Part shown: in pieces, positions 1 to 11,598 of the stretch
Position numbering within the stretch: the stretch's first letter is position 1
Layout: each line of letters opens with the position of its first letter
Origin: Malus domestica
Taxonomy: Eukaryota > Streptophyta > Magnoliopsida > Rosales > Rosaceae
Assembly (NCBI RefSeq): GCF_042453785.1
Contig: NC_091663.1
Coordinates: 34,026,001-34,090,000, forward strand
Direction of reading: 5' to 3'
DNA length: 64,000 nucleotides
Program-made: the position numbers and the translations under genes
The notes under the pieces: generated by a model
What the model saw: the letters and a program-made list of their open reading frames with translations, nothing else
What the model was told of the DNA's origin: nothing
Database searches by the model: none

Positions 1-54
1 AAGAGAGCAATACTTTTTATTAGTGAGCAAAGTTTCAATGTCAACTAGAAAATT

Positions 55-310
55 TCGTTGGGTCAAATTTGGTTTTGTTGCCTAAGACTGTAGACGACAA
101 AAGTTCGTTGGGAAAAGTTGGTCCTGCAAAAACCCATCACCGGAAGTCTTATCCGACGAGAAGTAGTCGTTTGTCGGGCAAAAATGAGTTTGCCCGATGA
201 AAGAAGTCGTCGAGGTAAAGTGCAATGACTGCCTTTCCCTAACAAAAATATTATACCCGATGACGTCGTTTTGCCCCACTAAATTAAATACTATTAAAAA
301 CTTGATCCGA
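55..310. mobile_element. CACTA-like remnant (subterminal repeats)
   Basis: The stretch is rich in short GTCGG/CCGAC-type motifs, like the ends of CACTA (En/Spm) transposons. The same sequence recurs at 9911-10205 and 19388-19695, where it begins with CACTACAAAA. Here that terminus is missing. There is no transposase reading frame. Confidence 0.5.
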
Positions 311-319
311 CGAAATTTT

Positions 320-540
320 CATCAGTCTCCTAGAATTTGGAGTCTCTCTGGGCATACCAACCTATATAACTTGTCATCCTCGAAATGGCTTACAAGGAAC
401 TTTTCTATATGCCTAAGGGCATTAGTGAAATCTCCATCTGTAGCATTAAACGCCTGAGGTTGGAAGTTATCAGATGTGTTTTTCTCCATGTATTGTAATC
501 TTCCTAGTTATAGCATGAATTAAGCGCCCAAAGTTGAAAG
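320..540 (-). pseudogene. Decayed NAC exon-2 fragment, block 1
   Basis: The sequence resembles the 3' end of the intact NAC genes (compare 4277-4690). It shares the stretch around ATTTGGAGTCTCT, the reverse complement of the C-terminal coding region and two decayed copies of the exon-2 repeat (CCTGAGGTTG, GATTAGCTG). Exon 1 and a usable frame are missing. Equivalent remnants lie at 10222-10440 and 19708-19925, so an ancient second NAC copy was carried along when the block was duplicated. Confidence 0.65.
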
Positions 541-707
541 TGATTAGCTGAGTAGTAGTTAAAATTACATTAAGTTACTAGCTAGTTAGCACTTATATAT
601 GACAAGTTAGCAACATTCATTTATCTAAAACCATATCTCAAAGGGAAAGGAATATAGAGTGACCGATCTTTTCTAGAAAATTTGAATTGAAATCATGTGC
701 AAGCGCT

Positions 708-3346
708 CACTACTAGAAAATATTATTTTGCCGACAAACTTAAAGCCGATAAAGTAAAATTTTGTCAGCACAAGAGTCTTTGCCCGACAAAAAATTTAAT
801 TCGTCGGCTCTAAACATTTAGACCTATGTCGATGAAAAGTTTGTTGGCAAAGAACATTCAAGCCGACAAATAAACTAATAGTCGGCAAAAACATGTCCGT
901 TCGTCATCAAGAGAGGAGCGCGAATTTATTCCTTCCTGCTCTTTTTTTTTTTTTTGTCTTTTCGATTCCCCGCTCAATTTTTCAGTTTAAAGAATTTCCC
1001 CCTTAAATCTAAATTCAATGTATTTTCTACAAACCCTGTTATATGCGGATAGCCCAGCCCCCTTCTCTCTCTCCCTCTCTCTCTCACGGCGCCACCGTTC
1101 GCTTTCCGTCAACATTGTTTTTTGGCTCGCCGTCGTCATCGGTTCATCTACTCTCTGTTGCCGTTGCCGTTGAAGTGCCCCTGCTACTCTAGCTTCGTAA
1201 TCGCTAATACTGGGTGCTTCGTTGCACTTCGTTTCTGTAAAACGTTTTGGGTATGTTCTCAAACCCTATCTATTGTAATCCTTCCCCTCAGCTCTCTGTT
1301 AGTCTCAATTTTATGGTTCCTTTCTTAGATTTGTTTTTCCAATGTAATTCTGAGGGGATTTTAGGTAATGATTTGATGGAGGATCCTTAGTTAGGGTTTG
1401 AGGATGCGTAATCCATGTTCTGGATTTAATTGCTTTTAACTTCAATTTCTGCGAGACTTTAATCAAGTTGCAGTAATGGTTTTATAGTTAAAATTGATTG
1501 TGAGTCTTTGCACCACAAAAATCAATCCCTCTGTGTAATCAATTGAAATTAGGCTTATGGTACTTGACATTGAAACTGAAGTAGCATGAAAAATGGTCTC
1601 AAAATGTTTTAGAGCAATGAAATGGGCTTGAAGGTTTGATGCCCTCAAAGATGGTGTGCTTAATTGCAACTATGTGCTTGATAACAGAAGTCGCTCCATG
1701 TAACTTCTTATGCTTACAAGTGCCTTGTGATGGTGGATTCTTATTTAAAGTATGTTGTAGTTTGTGTTCTGGTTTGTGCTAAATGTAATATAATCTTTTT
1801 AAATGTTAGAGTTTGCATATGTGGGGTTATTGAACTTTGGGTTGGTTTCAGTAAAGGCCGTTTGGTCTAAAACTGGGAATACTCATTTTCTAGTTTCTGA
1901 ATTCATAATCAGTTTAAGCAGCTTTCCCTTTTTGCTAGGTTGTGATGACATGCCTATTCACATGTGAACAAAGGTAAGGTTGCAATTGACTTTTGAAATT
2001 ATTTCTTTCAGCATATTGTGGCAAACCTCTACTTGCATTAGTACTTTGGATTTGTGTGTAGGGAATCATGTAGGTTCTGTAGATTCTAGGTTTATATGTT
2101 GCTTAGATTCTGGTTTAAGAAACACTATGACCCTAGCTTGTCATAATGATTCTGTCATATGTGATATAGGTATTAATCTTCTATGTTGGGTGGTTTGTTA
2201 CAGGTTCTTTGCTCTCAATTATGCTGCAGATGCTGCCTGCACTGTTCTACGGGTTGATCAGGTAATAGATATTAACTAATTATTTGTCAATACTTTTCCT
2301 AGTTTTGCAGTACCCAAATATGGCATGCACTTAACTTTTAAATGTTAACATTCAATGTAATGTCGATTTGGACTATCGTAAAGGAGGACTTTGTGAATTA
2401 ACATTCAATATAATGTCTCAAGTATATTGGGATTGGAGGAATATGAACTTAGAAAGGGATTAGGCTCTTTGTAATGGGAAAGTATTAGATATAACTACAT
2501 GCTTTCTTGTTGACAAATTGGTTAAGTTTTCATTGTTTATTGTAATACTATGGTGTTATTGCAGCCCTTCCCCATTTTCTACTATGGTGCTATATCATCC
2601 AAGGTTTGAGGTCGCAAACTGATGGTCTTCAGTAAGCCGCTAAATTCTTCTCATCTTGCCCCATGACACAAGCTCCTGCATATTTGGTGCTAATGGATTT
2701 TTGAAGGCCATTTGATATAAATCTGGGAATGCTCATTTTCTTGCGTGGAAATGAAGCTGGGAATGCCCCTTTCCTCATGACACAAGCTCTTGCATAATGC
2801 TACATGGCAGCCGACTTTAAGGAATGGCAGTAGGATAATTTTATTGTGTGACATGCTTTTGTATAAGCACTCTAGATGTACATTTGAAATTTATCAATCA
2901 ATAAAGTATTATTTCTTAACAATTTTTTTGTATTGTATTTGGATTTGCATATATAATAGTTGAGCATTAAAGCGTTATTTTTTTATATAAATTAAATGTC
3001 TTTCCCAATAACACTAATTTTGTCGGGAGAGAAGACTGTGCCGACAAAATTTCCATGACGATGAACATAATTTGTTGGCTAAAAAGTATTATTTGTCGGC
3101 ATAAAAGCTTTGTACTGATGAAATATTTGTCGGGAAAGATGTAAATGCCGACAAAAATTAGTTTGTTGGGAAAAATTGAACCTTAGCCAACGAAACACAA
3201 AAATTTGTCGGGAAAACTCTTACCCGACATGCTTTGCGTGACGAAATGGCCGACAAAATTTTTTGTCGGGGAAGACTCTTTGCCAACAAATTTTGACCTT
3301 TGCCGACAAAGTAATTTGGTCGGTAAAGTCAAAATTTCTACTAGTG
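708..3346. mobile_element. Non-autonomous CACTA transposon with host exon (Pack-CACTA)
   Basis: The element begins CACTACTAGAAAA and ends TTTCTACTAGTG, an imperfect terminal inverted repeat of the CACTA type. It is flanked by a 3-bp duplication GCT (705-707 and 3347-3349). Blocks 2 and 3 show the uninterrupted site (AAGCGCTTGTTCTC near 10612 and 20092), so the boundaries are firm. Both ends carry many GCCGACAAA/GTCGGCAAA subterminal repeats. The interior has no transposase, but has a CT-rich 5'-UTR-like stretch (about 1050-1230) and a CCT8-like exon (2204-2261). Confidence 0.88.
2204..2261 (+). pseudogene. Captured exon resembling chaperonin CCT8 (TCP-1 theta)
   Basis: A 58-bp exon lies between an acceptor (TTACAG) and a donor (GTAATAG). 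It reads FFALNYAADAACTVLRVDQ. This matches, from memory, the penultimate exon of plant T-complex protein 1 subunit theta, where it precedes IIMAKPAGGPR. The continuation is not found. Intron-like sequence remains on both sides, so capture was from genomic DNA. It is a fragment inside the CACTA element and not a gene. Confidence 0.65.
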
Positions 3347-3349
3347 GCT

Positions 3350-4324
3350 TGTTCTCTCCTACCGGAGAGCTTCCATTGCTTCCACCCGAGGGCAGGGTGG
3401 GCTCCGATCCAGGGATGTGTGTTGCCTTATCTGAAGCACTTGACATTTCACAAATTTTTTTAAAGAAGGCGGACTTGCGGCGGGTTAACATGTATATATA
3501 GGTTAGAAGGCGGAGTTTCATTGATTAAAGTTCTTTCCAAGCATGCAAATTGGGAAGAGGTTTAACATAGCTACTTGAACCTAGAAGATGAGAGTACAGT
3601 TGCATGCCAACTATTTCAGGAAATCCAATTCAACGCTGAAAGCGAAGGTTTTATTACAACCAATAAAATTTCCAAGAAATTAAAAAGTACGTACTGCTTG
3701 TTAAATATCTCCTGTTTGAAACAAATTCAACCAAGCTTATTGTTATAAGCTCCCTGACTGATTTAAGGCAAGGTCATAATGTGTGATCAACACATTAAAT
3801 TTTCCTCTCCTGATAATTCGCCCTGAAGTAACTTGTTAGTATGATAGTAGGCGATTGGCAAACAAGGTTCGATCCCCTTAAAACCACAAATGCAAAGAAA
3901 GCTTCCTTACAACACAAGTAAATAAAACGAGGCATTGTGCTCATTTGATTTACACGAGCGAGCATTCTTGAATTCGTCGGTTTCTTAAAAAAGACTTCCC
4001 TATGTACATTGATTTATGAAATAATCTTACACAAAGCAACCCAATTTCAAGGTGTCAAGGTGCGTGATACAATTCAAGGAAGAAGGTAAATATATAAGCC
4101 GAAAATATTAACAGTATGAAAGTTATAAAGGAGAAAACATGATCACTTTACAATTCGTGGTTAGCCATTGATTTACTCTGGTTGGCAATACCAGTGAACA
4201 CTAACAAGCATTTTACATTAGTCCTGTTTTTGTGGAAGCAACACCAACAGCTGCTGCAATTTCTTCTTCTTCTTCTATAATTTGGAGTCTCTCAGGACAT
4301 ACCGACTCATATAACTTGTCATCC
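3350..4324. other. Block spacer downstream of NAC gene A
   Basis: This non-coding spacer is conserved in the other blocks (10613-11598, 20093-20786, 30175-31648 with an insertion, 34916-35232). It holds a CTTCTTCTT microsatellite just 3' of the NAC gene. The reading frames in it are not shared between blocks and I see no gene. Confidence 0.6.
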
Positions 4325-5642
4325 TCAAAAACCGCTCATAAGGATCTCCTCCATACGCCTAAGGGCAGTAGTTAAATCTTCATTTGTAGCATTATGCGCC
4401 TCATCATGAGGTTCAAAGTGATCAGCTGCATTCTGTTCTGTATACCAATCTGCATTACTGTAATCTCCGGTGGTTGCAGCATAATGCTCCTGAGGTTGAA
4501 AGTGATTAGCTGCGTTCTCTTCTGTATACCTAGGGTCATTAATGTAATCTCCAGTTGTTGTAGCAGTAAGTGCCTGAGGTTGCAAGTGATCAAATGCGAT
4601 TTGCTCCATATAGCTAGGGGCATTATTGTAATCTCCAACATTTATATCATTAAGCGCCTGAGGTTGAAAGTGATTAGCTGCGTTTTCTTCATAGTTATCT
4701 CTTTCCTCCAGCTTCCTTTTCTTTGATATGTCATCCTTTCTTCTAAGAATACAAAGAACAATATTCTTCTCCTGCATTTGAGAATCGCGTTTGCTTTTGT
4801 TAATATAAATTCTGATCCTTACTAAAATAAATAAAAAGGTTCTACATGCATATACATACATACATACATATGTATATATATATATAATGTATTGCTTACT
4901 CTAACGACTGTAGAAAAGAGAGCAATACTTCTTATTATTGAGCAAAGTTTCAATATCAACTAGAAAATTAAGACAAAAGAAAAAGGAAATCGCAAATAAT
5001 TAAGTCCTTATCAGATTGTTCCCATGCCAATATACTTCCTTGCCTGCCAATATTAATATATGTATAAGCGTGAATATATTTTATAAGCTTTTGATTCGTT
5101 CTTCTTAACTTTTTTCTAGAGGCCAAGTTTAGACAGAAAACCTAAAAACAATTTAAAAGAAAGAAAAGTGTACTTACTTGATGATGTTTGTTTCGTAGTA
5201 AAGATGGATCAAGATGGAACTCAAGCATAATCCAATGGTCATTCTGCGGGGATCCTTTGTTCCTGTACGTAAATCTTTTTCTGAAGCCAATAGCTTGTTT
5301 AATCCCAGAAGCGTAGATTTCCTTGCCGGCATCTTCGCCTTTCCAAGTGCCGCCGGTGGTGCCAACTGTTCGGCAAACACGCGAGCCATTAGGAGCCTTC
5401 GAGTTGAGTGTGGTGAAGACGTAGATATCTTTATCATCTGTACATTCTTGACCATCATGTGATGCACGGTTAAGACGTCTCCATATGTCCGATGGTTCTT
5501 CAAGACCGTAGAGATCACAGTCATGAACAATGCCCTTGGGATAGTCCTGTCCGTCAAGTTTGGGACGAAGGTAGCCAAGAAGTAGTTCGTCGTCTCGAGG
5601 CATGAACCTGTACCCTACTGGAACTTGGTAGTAACCAGCCAT
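4325..5642 (-). CDS. NAC-domain transcription factor, copy A (2 exons, 303 aa)
   Basis: Exon 1 is 5178-5642 (155 codons) and exon 2 is 4771 down to 4325 (148 codons plus stop). The donor is CAA|GTAAGT and the acceptor TGCAG|GAG, both phase 0. The start gives MAGYYQVPVGYRF at the NAC N-terminus. All five NAC subdomains are visible: A (residues 7-30, GYRFMPRDDELL), B (about 43-54), C (about 73-126, with TWKGEDAGKEIY at 99-110), D (HWIMLEFHLDPS, 136-147) and E at the start of exon 2 (KNIVLCILRRK). NAC proteins bind DNA as dimers in the nucleus and regulate transcription. The tail carries four degenerate 28-residue repeats (NAANHFQPQ type). The subdomains are divergent (MPRDDEL in place of the usual HPTDEEL), so the target is unknown. 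Confidence 0.88.
4845..4890. repeat. Microsatellite in the NAC intron
   Basis: A (CATA)n tract followed by (TA)n lies inside the NAC-A intron. Its length differs in each copy (12210-12236, 25683-25753, 32163-32228, 35758-35810), which makes it a useful copy-specific marker. Confidence 0.9.
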
Positions 5643-5740
5643 AATAACTTTCTAATAGCAAGGATTTGAGAAGAATGAGAAAAGCGGAGGCGATGAGCAA
5701 GTAATGATACTGAATAGGGTGATCATTAGCTAGCGGCATG

Positions 5741-5750
5741 TATTTATATA
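5741..5750 (-). promoter_or_regulatory. TATA box of NAC copy A
   Basis: On the minus strand the sequence reads TATATAAATA about 100 bp upstream of the NAC start codon. It sits in a stretch conserved in all intact copies (13101-13110, 33088-33097, 36689-36698), which supports it as the core promoter. Confidence 0.65.
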
Positions 5751-6006
5751 GGTAACAATGGGCTAGGGTTTCTTGTGTGTCAAGCTAGTTAAAATTACTT
5801 GGTGTTTATTACGTGGCCTTTTTAACTGGAATTAAGAGAGTATTTTATCTTTATCATCAACCGCTAGCTAAATGGGAAATAATTCCAGTATAAAAAAGTA
5901 ACCGTCATTATACATGTATGGTTTAAATTGCCCAACCATACAAACATACATACATATTTTATAGATATCTAAACTACCTTAATAAAACCCTTTTGTCAAT
6001 CAAAAG

Positions 6007-7326
6007 CAAGGCATGAAATATCGATGATATTGGAAATATCGGTAGTCCAAAAACACGGAAATTTCGATGGAAATATCGGGATATTATCGATATCGATAAA
6101 AATTGAATAAAAACCATGGAAATTGTAAGAAAAACTTGGAAATTTTTTATTGAATCTTTGCAGGATGTTTATTTTGTCAATTATATATTAGTTTATCACA
6201 AAAAATTGGAAGGAAATGCATTGCATGATGGATTTAACTGATTTAAGTTGATTATATAGCGAGCTGGCAAACATTGTGAGTGTAGAAAATATGTAGTAAT
6301 TAATGAAACAAGTTTAAACACACCATAATCATTTATATATAATGAATTAGTACAATATAAGAAAGACATGAAAAATATGTTTCTTTTTTTTACAAAAATA
6401 TAGTATATGTGACGTTAGAGTTTCAAGTATATAGCATGATTTGATCTTCAAAGAGACTTTCAAGGTCTCAAAGATGGATTTCCCAAATAAAACAATTTAA
6501 TTTAAAAAAAAATAATAAATATAATATATTTTGAATGAAATTAGTGTTTAACATTTTCTTTAAACCACATGGTGACCCTTCCACCTCACCTCCCTCACAT
6601 AACCCAAGGTCCCAAATTGAGACTCACAATCCTATATCAGACATTTTCTTTTTCGTATCTCGTTCCTCCTCTCTCACTTCTTCTTCCTCTACTTTATTTT
6701 CTTCTTTTTCGTATCCCATAAGTCTCTCTCTTTCTCTCTCTCTCTTATTTCCTATCACCCCGTGAAACTAAAAATCCCAGAAATCTTTCTCCCTCTCTCT
6801 CTCTTTTCCAGAAACCTCTAGCAAAGCAACCATGGCTATCTCTCTGCAACTCTCCTTCCCGGAGCACAGACCACCACACCCACACCCGCCGAGCACCACA
6901 GTGGCGCACATTCCGGTGAGCGCCATCACCACCTGTGGACCGTTCCTCCTCCCTTTCTCACCTCCCGACGACCACCATCAGGCAAGGGGATCCATCAAAT
7001 GGTTTGATTCAAACCCGAGCGGGTTTTGGGATCCGGAGAAAATGAATTTTTCATTTTCGACGACGGAGGCGCATATCTTGGGTCTAAGCCTGGATTGCAA
7101 AGAGAGATCTAGGCAGCTGCGACGACGCAGCCTCGACTGCCCTTTCGATGACGGAGCCATGACGATTGTTTCAATAATATTGAATATATCGCAATATTAT
7201 CGATATTATCGATAATATCGCGATATTTTGATGACAATTAGGGGGATACGTGGGAATATATCGGTCTCTTTGAAAAACGATAATATCGGCGATATTTCGC
7301 CGATATTATCGATATTTTAGTCATTG
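6007..7326. mobile_element. Non-autonomous hAT-like transposon, 1320 bp
   Basis: The insertion is flanked by an 8-bp duplication ATCAAAAG (5999-6006 and 7327-7334) and is absent from block 2, which reads GTCAATCAAAAGAGAG near 13361. The ends CAAGGCATGAAATATCG and the complement CAATGACTAAAATATCG form an imperfect inverted repeat. Both ends are packed with ATATCG/CGATAT motifs able to fold back. The middle (6535-7215) has a CT-rich leader and a 127-codon frame from 6832 (MAISLQLSFPEHRPP...) that I do not recognise. No transposase is present. Confidence 0.75.
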
Positions 7327-7334
7327 ATCAAAAG

Positions 7335-8795
7335 AGAGTAAAACGATAATTTTGTCTCCTACCACAAAACAAAATCATGGGCAAATAGTAAATTCACACA
7401 AATTAAATTTTGCAGTTTTTTTAAACCCTCACCCACGGGTGATCCTAACATCCTCTAATTTTGAAAAATAAAATACAAAAAAGAAAACTTCTCTCTCTAA
7501 TCCACATTCCTTTTTTTCTCCTTTGTCCTTCCCATTTTACAATTAAAATTAAAATTATTTTCACACACAAAGTGTGGGGCATATGCTAGTATTTATTAGA
7601 AAACTTCATTTTAATCCTTGGAAAAGATAATTTTAGAGTATAACCTTGTGTAATCAATATCTAATTTTCGTCCCTTAATACATTTAGTCACCTCATTTAT
7701 TAATTATATTTTGATGTTTTATTTCTCTTTTTCTTTCTAATTTTAATGTTTTTTCTTAACAAATGATATTATCTACTCTATCGGGAACAGGGTGGGCTTA
7801 GCCTCACAATAGGCTAACAATAATGTGGTTCGACTTCACCTTTAGTGAAAATCGAACCAAAAACCTTTCACTTACAAGTGAAGAGGAATATCACTACACC
7901 ATAGTACTTAAAAATTTAAGTTACAATAAGGATTTATTTTAATTAATTGGGTAAACTAATAACAAAAAGCATAAAAAAAATAACAAAAAGTCAAAGAGAA
8001 CAACCATTTTACATTATCAAAATCTAAGGGGTAGGCAAATGAGTCATGGACCCGCAGGTCGGGTGGGTTCAAGCAGTTTGAGGCGGGTACAGGGTGGGTC
8101 TAAATATTTTGAAGAAGAAACATGACGGGGTGGGACAAGACTGGTACAGGAATTGACGGGGCAGGGCGGGTCCAAAAATAGGAGAAATGTACCTCTAGCA
8201 TTGGATAATTGGATTGGATTTAATGATTAATCTCACTTCCACTACACCGTTGGATTTAATTTTTTTCCCTCACTTAGACACTCCTGTTCCATTCACTCAT
8301 GACTCGATTCACTCGACAGTAGCCATCACCAATTCCGACATGGACACTTAAGGGCCCTGGTCTCCATAGACGATGGTGGTGTTCAATAATCTTGATGGCA
8401 GTGAAGAGGTGGTCGAGATTGGTAGGTTTGGGAGGAGTTGAAGGTGATGGCAATCCCAACTCGCAAGTTGCCAGAGAGACGAATTCAAAAACAACACCTT
8501 ATCTACTAAGATATTAGATCACATGTCAAAAATTTGAATTTAAAAATGATCATTTCGACCAATTTCACTTACTTTTGATGTTTGGGTTATAAACTGCCTT
8601 ACTCATGCTTGTTCAACTCTTAAACTTTTCCTTACATATTTTAATGTAGATTAGGAATATGCTAGTTTTCCTTTTTCATCTTCTTAATTTACAAATGTTC
8701 TAGTAATATTTTTTTAGTTACCATTAGATTCAAATTAGTTGGCCTTACCCAAGTCATCCTAAGGCCCAACCAAAGCAAAAACTTTAAAAATATAT
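7335..8795. other. AT-rich block spacer
   Basis: This spacer is shared with 13370-13722/17174-18290 and 41990-43500, and with parts of 33370-34560. It contains a GGCGGGT/GGGCGGG-rich patch (8050-8170) and a repeat-like segment (about 7790-7900) of the kind scattered in plant genomes. I see no gene in it. Confidence 0.5.
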
Positions 8796-8799
8796 ATAA

Positions 8800-9055
8800 A
8801 AACAAACAACTAAATTGTACAAAAAAATGAATCAAGTTCTCAAAAATGATCGAAGCCTGGAAGGTTCTCACTTCAAAGTTACAGAGGTGATAAAAACGTC
8901 GCCGCTTCCGACGCTCCTGTGGTTCTCATTTCCCTCCGTTCTCCATAGCTTTTTCCTCAGGTATTTTTCTTCAATAATCTTTCAATCAAAATTCTTGAAA
9001 ATATCGACAACGTCAAGTGCCTGTCTCTTTCAGCTTATAATTTGGAGGTAAGCAT
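8800..9055 (+). pseudogene. F-box gene 5' leader remnant, block 1
   Basis: The sequence is nearly identical to the promoter and 5' leader just upstream of the intact F-box gene (43500-43680), including CAAGTTCTCAAAAATGATCG and the splice donor CTCAG|GTATTTTTC. Further on, CTGTCTCTTTCAGCT resembles the 3' end of F-box exon 1 (45010-45025) and is followed by a GTAAG donor. This suggests an internally deleted F-box copy. The 78-codon frame from 8815 is probably not a protein. Confidence 0.55.
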
Positions 9056-9162
9056 TTCTTTGTGTTATGTATGTTGGGAAGAATTATAAGGAAGTAATAA
9101 TGATTAGGGTGAAGGTTAAAGGTAAGAAAAGACCGTGACTACCTGTTTGTTAGATCGTAGCC

Positions 9163-9615
9163 CGTGTTTTAAAAAAATATTTTTAAGACTCGCCTAGACA
9201 GTTTTTGGGGAGGAACTATGAAGAAAATGCCTCTGCCCGGCGGGAGTGGGCTATAGCCTATAGACTAGCCCGAACGCCTAGGTTGTTCGCCTCAAGGGCC
9301 TAGGCAACCTCAACGTATGATTTTTTTTTAATTTTTTTAAAGAACAACCTAAATTCAAAATTGCGTCGTTTTGGGCAGGGTTTTTATAAAATTCATGCTA
9401 GCTTTATGTTTCTAACTTGGTTTCTATTAGTTTGTTATGGCTTTATGATGTGAATTAGAGAAATAATAATAATAGTTAATTCAATTCATTTATATATATA
9501 CAATATTGTAAATTCAATTAATTTATATGTTATATAGTAAATTTACTTAAATCTGTCTAGGTGTTAGATATCAGCTCACCGCCCGATTAGTGCTTACTGT
9601 CTTTTAAAACCTTGC
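9163..9615. mobile_element. MITE-like repeat with TTTTAAAA ends
   Basis: The segment starts near CCCGTGTTTTAAAA and ends near TTTTAAAACCTTG. It holds GCCTAGGC-type palindromes and recurs at 18652-19095 in block 2. It resembles hAT-type MITEs, but I could not find a clean target-site duplication, so the borders are approximate. Confidence 0.4.
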
Positions 9616-9910
9616 TTTATTTTGCCAAGTGCAATACTATTGATTTAAAGGAATATGCTTTTTCTGATGCCATTTTTTCAATTGTATTGCACAGTTTATG
9701 AACGTACCTGGTGAATTGAACCCTGGCTTTTGTATGAAGTCCATTCTACCAATTTTTTGTTGTTTATTTATATTGTGATATATTTACACTAAAGCATCAT
9801 AAATCGAGAGGCAGGATGTTGGAAAATTAATATTTTACATTTCATGTCCGTCGGAATGCTCACAGGCCAAATTTCATGAGAAGGTAAAATACCTATTTTG
9901 GCAGAACATG

Positions 9911-10205
9911 CACTACAAAAAAAAATAAATCATCTGGGCGGACGAAAAATTTCGTTGGGTCAAATTTTGTTTTGTCGCCTAAGACGTTAGATGACAAAAG
10001 TTGGTTGGGAAAAGTTGGTCCTGCAAAAACCCATCACTCGAAGTCTTATTCGACGAGAAGTAGTCGTTTGTCGGACAAAAATGATTTTGCCCGATGAAAG
10101 AAGTCGCTAGGGTAAAGTGCATTGATTGCCTTTACCCGACGAAAATATTATATCCGATAACGTCCATTAAATTAAATACTATTAAAAACTTGATCCTACG
10201 AAATT
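9911..10205. mobile_element. CACTA-like remnant, block 2
   Basis: It begins CACTACAAAA and carries the GTCGG/CCGAC-rich subterminal pattern seen at 55-310. The other end merges into the NAC exon-2 remnant without a recognisable terminus. Confidence 0.5.
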
Positions 10206-10221
10206 TTCATCGATCTCCTAA

Positions 10222-10440
10222 AATTTGGAGTCTCTTAGGGCATACCAACCCATATAACTTGTCATCCTCGAAATTGCTCACAAGGAAGTTCTCTATATAT
10301 GCCTAAGGGCATTAGTGAAATCTCCATTTGTAGAATTAAAAGCCTGAGGTTGGAAGTTATCAGATGTGTTTTTCTCTATGTATTGTAATCTTCCTAGTTA
10401 TAGCATGAATTAAGCGCCCAAAGTTGAAAGCGATTAGCTA
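10222..10440 (-). pseudogene. Decayed NAC exon-2 fragment, block 2
   Basis: This is the block 2 counterpart of the remnant at 320-540. It has the same loss of exon 1 and the same degraded C-terminal repeats. Confidence 0.65.
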
Positions 10441-11598
10441 AGTAGTAGTTAAAGTTACATTAAGTTACTAACTAGTTAGCACTTATATATGGCAAGTTAG
10501 CAACATTCGTTTATCTAAAACCATAATGTATTACTACTAAAAAAATCTCAAAGGGAAAGGGATGTAGAGTGACCGATCTTTTCAAGAAAAATTGAATTGA
10601 AATCATGTGCAAGCGCTTGTTCTCTCCTACCAGAGAACTTCCATTGCTTCCACCCGAGGGTAGGGTGGGCTCCGATCCAGGGATGTGTGTTGCCTTATCT
10701 GAAGCACTTGACATTTCACAAATTTTTTTAAAGAAGGCGGACTTGCGGCGGGTTAACATGTATATATAGGTTAGAAGGCGGAGTTTCATTGATTAAAGTT
10801 CTTTCCAAGCATGCAAATTGGGAAGAGGTTTAACATAGCTACTTCAGCCTAGAAGATGAGAGTACAGTTGCATGCCAACTATTTCAGGAAATCTAATTCA
10901 ACGCTGAAAGCGAAGGTTTTATTACAACCAATAAAATTTCCAAGAAATTAAAAAGTACGTACTGCTTGTTAAATATCTTCTGTTTGAAACAAATTCAACC
11001 AAGCTTATTGTTATAAGCTCCCTGACTGATTTAAGGCAAGGTCATAATGTGTGATCAACACATTTAATTTTCCTCTCCTGATAATTCGCCCTGAAGTAAC
11101 TTGTTAGTATGATAGTAGGCGATTGGCAAACAGGGCTCGATCCCCTTAAAACCACAAATGCAAAGAAAGCTTCCTTACAACACAAGTAAATAAAACGAGG
11201 CATTGTGCTCATTTGATTTACACGAGCGAGCATTCTTGAATTCATCGGTTTCTTAAAAAAGACTTCCCTATGTATATTGATTTATGAAATAATCTTACAC
11301 AAAGCAACCCAATTTCAAGGTGTCAAGGTGCGTGATACAATTCAAGGAAGAAGGTAAATATATAAGCCGAAAATATTAACAGTATGAAAGTTATAAAGGA
11401 CAAAACATGATCACTTTGCAATTCGTGGTTAGCCATTGATTTACTCTGGTTGGCAATACCAGTGAACACTAACAAGCATTTTACATTAATCCTGTTTTTG
11501 TGGAAGCAATACCAACAGCTGCTTCAATTTCTTCTTCTTCTTCTTCTTCTATAATTTGGAGTCTCTCAGGACATACCAACTCATATAACTTGTCATCC

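Larger units (their letters stand above)
1..9910. repeat. Tandem block 1 of the NAC/F-box array
   Basis: Block 1 contains a NAC exon-2 remnant, NAC gene A and an F-box leader remnant. It is recognised by near-identical stretches at 9.9-19.4 kb, 19.4-30.2 kb, 30.2-34.9 kb and 34.9-43.7 kb. It differs from block 2 by a CACTA insertion (708-3346) and a hAT-like insertion (6007-7326), both absent at the matching places in block 2. The first about 55 bases match the NAC intron (compare 4917-4970) and run directly into CACTA-like sequence, so the left edge is a rearrangement junction. Confidence 0.85.

Noticed and set aside
3183..3521. 112- and 98-codon frames across the CACTA 3' end
   Set aside because: They cross the transposon-host junction and consist of subterminal repeats, so cannot be ancestral coding sequence.
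4372..4726. Long frames overlapping NAC exon 2 on both strands, repeated in every copy
   Set aside because: They are by-products of the 84-bp coding repeat, which stays open in several frames because its length is a multiple of three.
8815..9051. 78-codon frame conserved in three blocks
   Set aside because: It coincides with the F-box 5' leader and crosses its splice donor; conservation is explained by block duplication.
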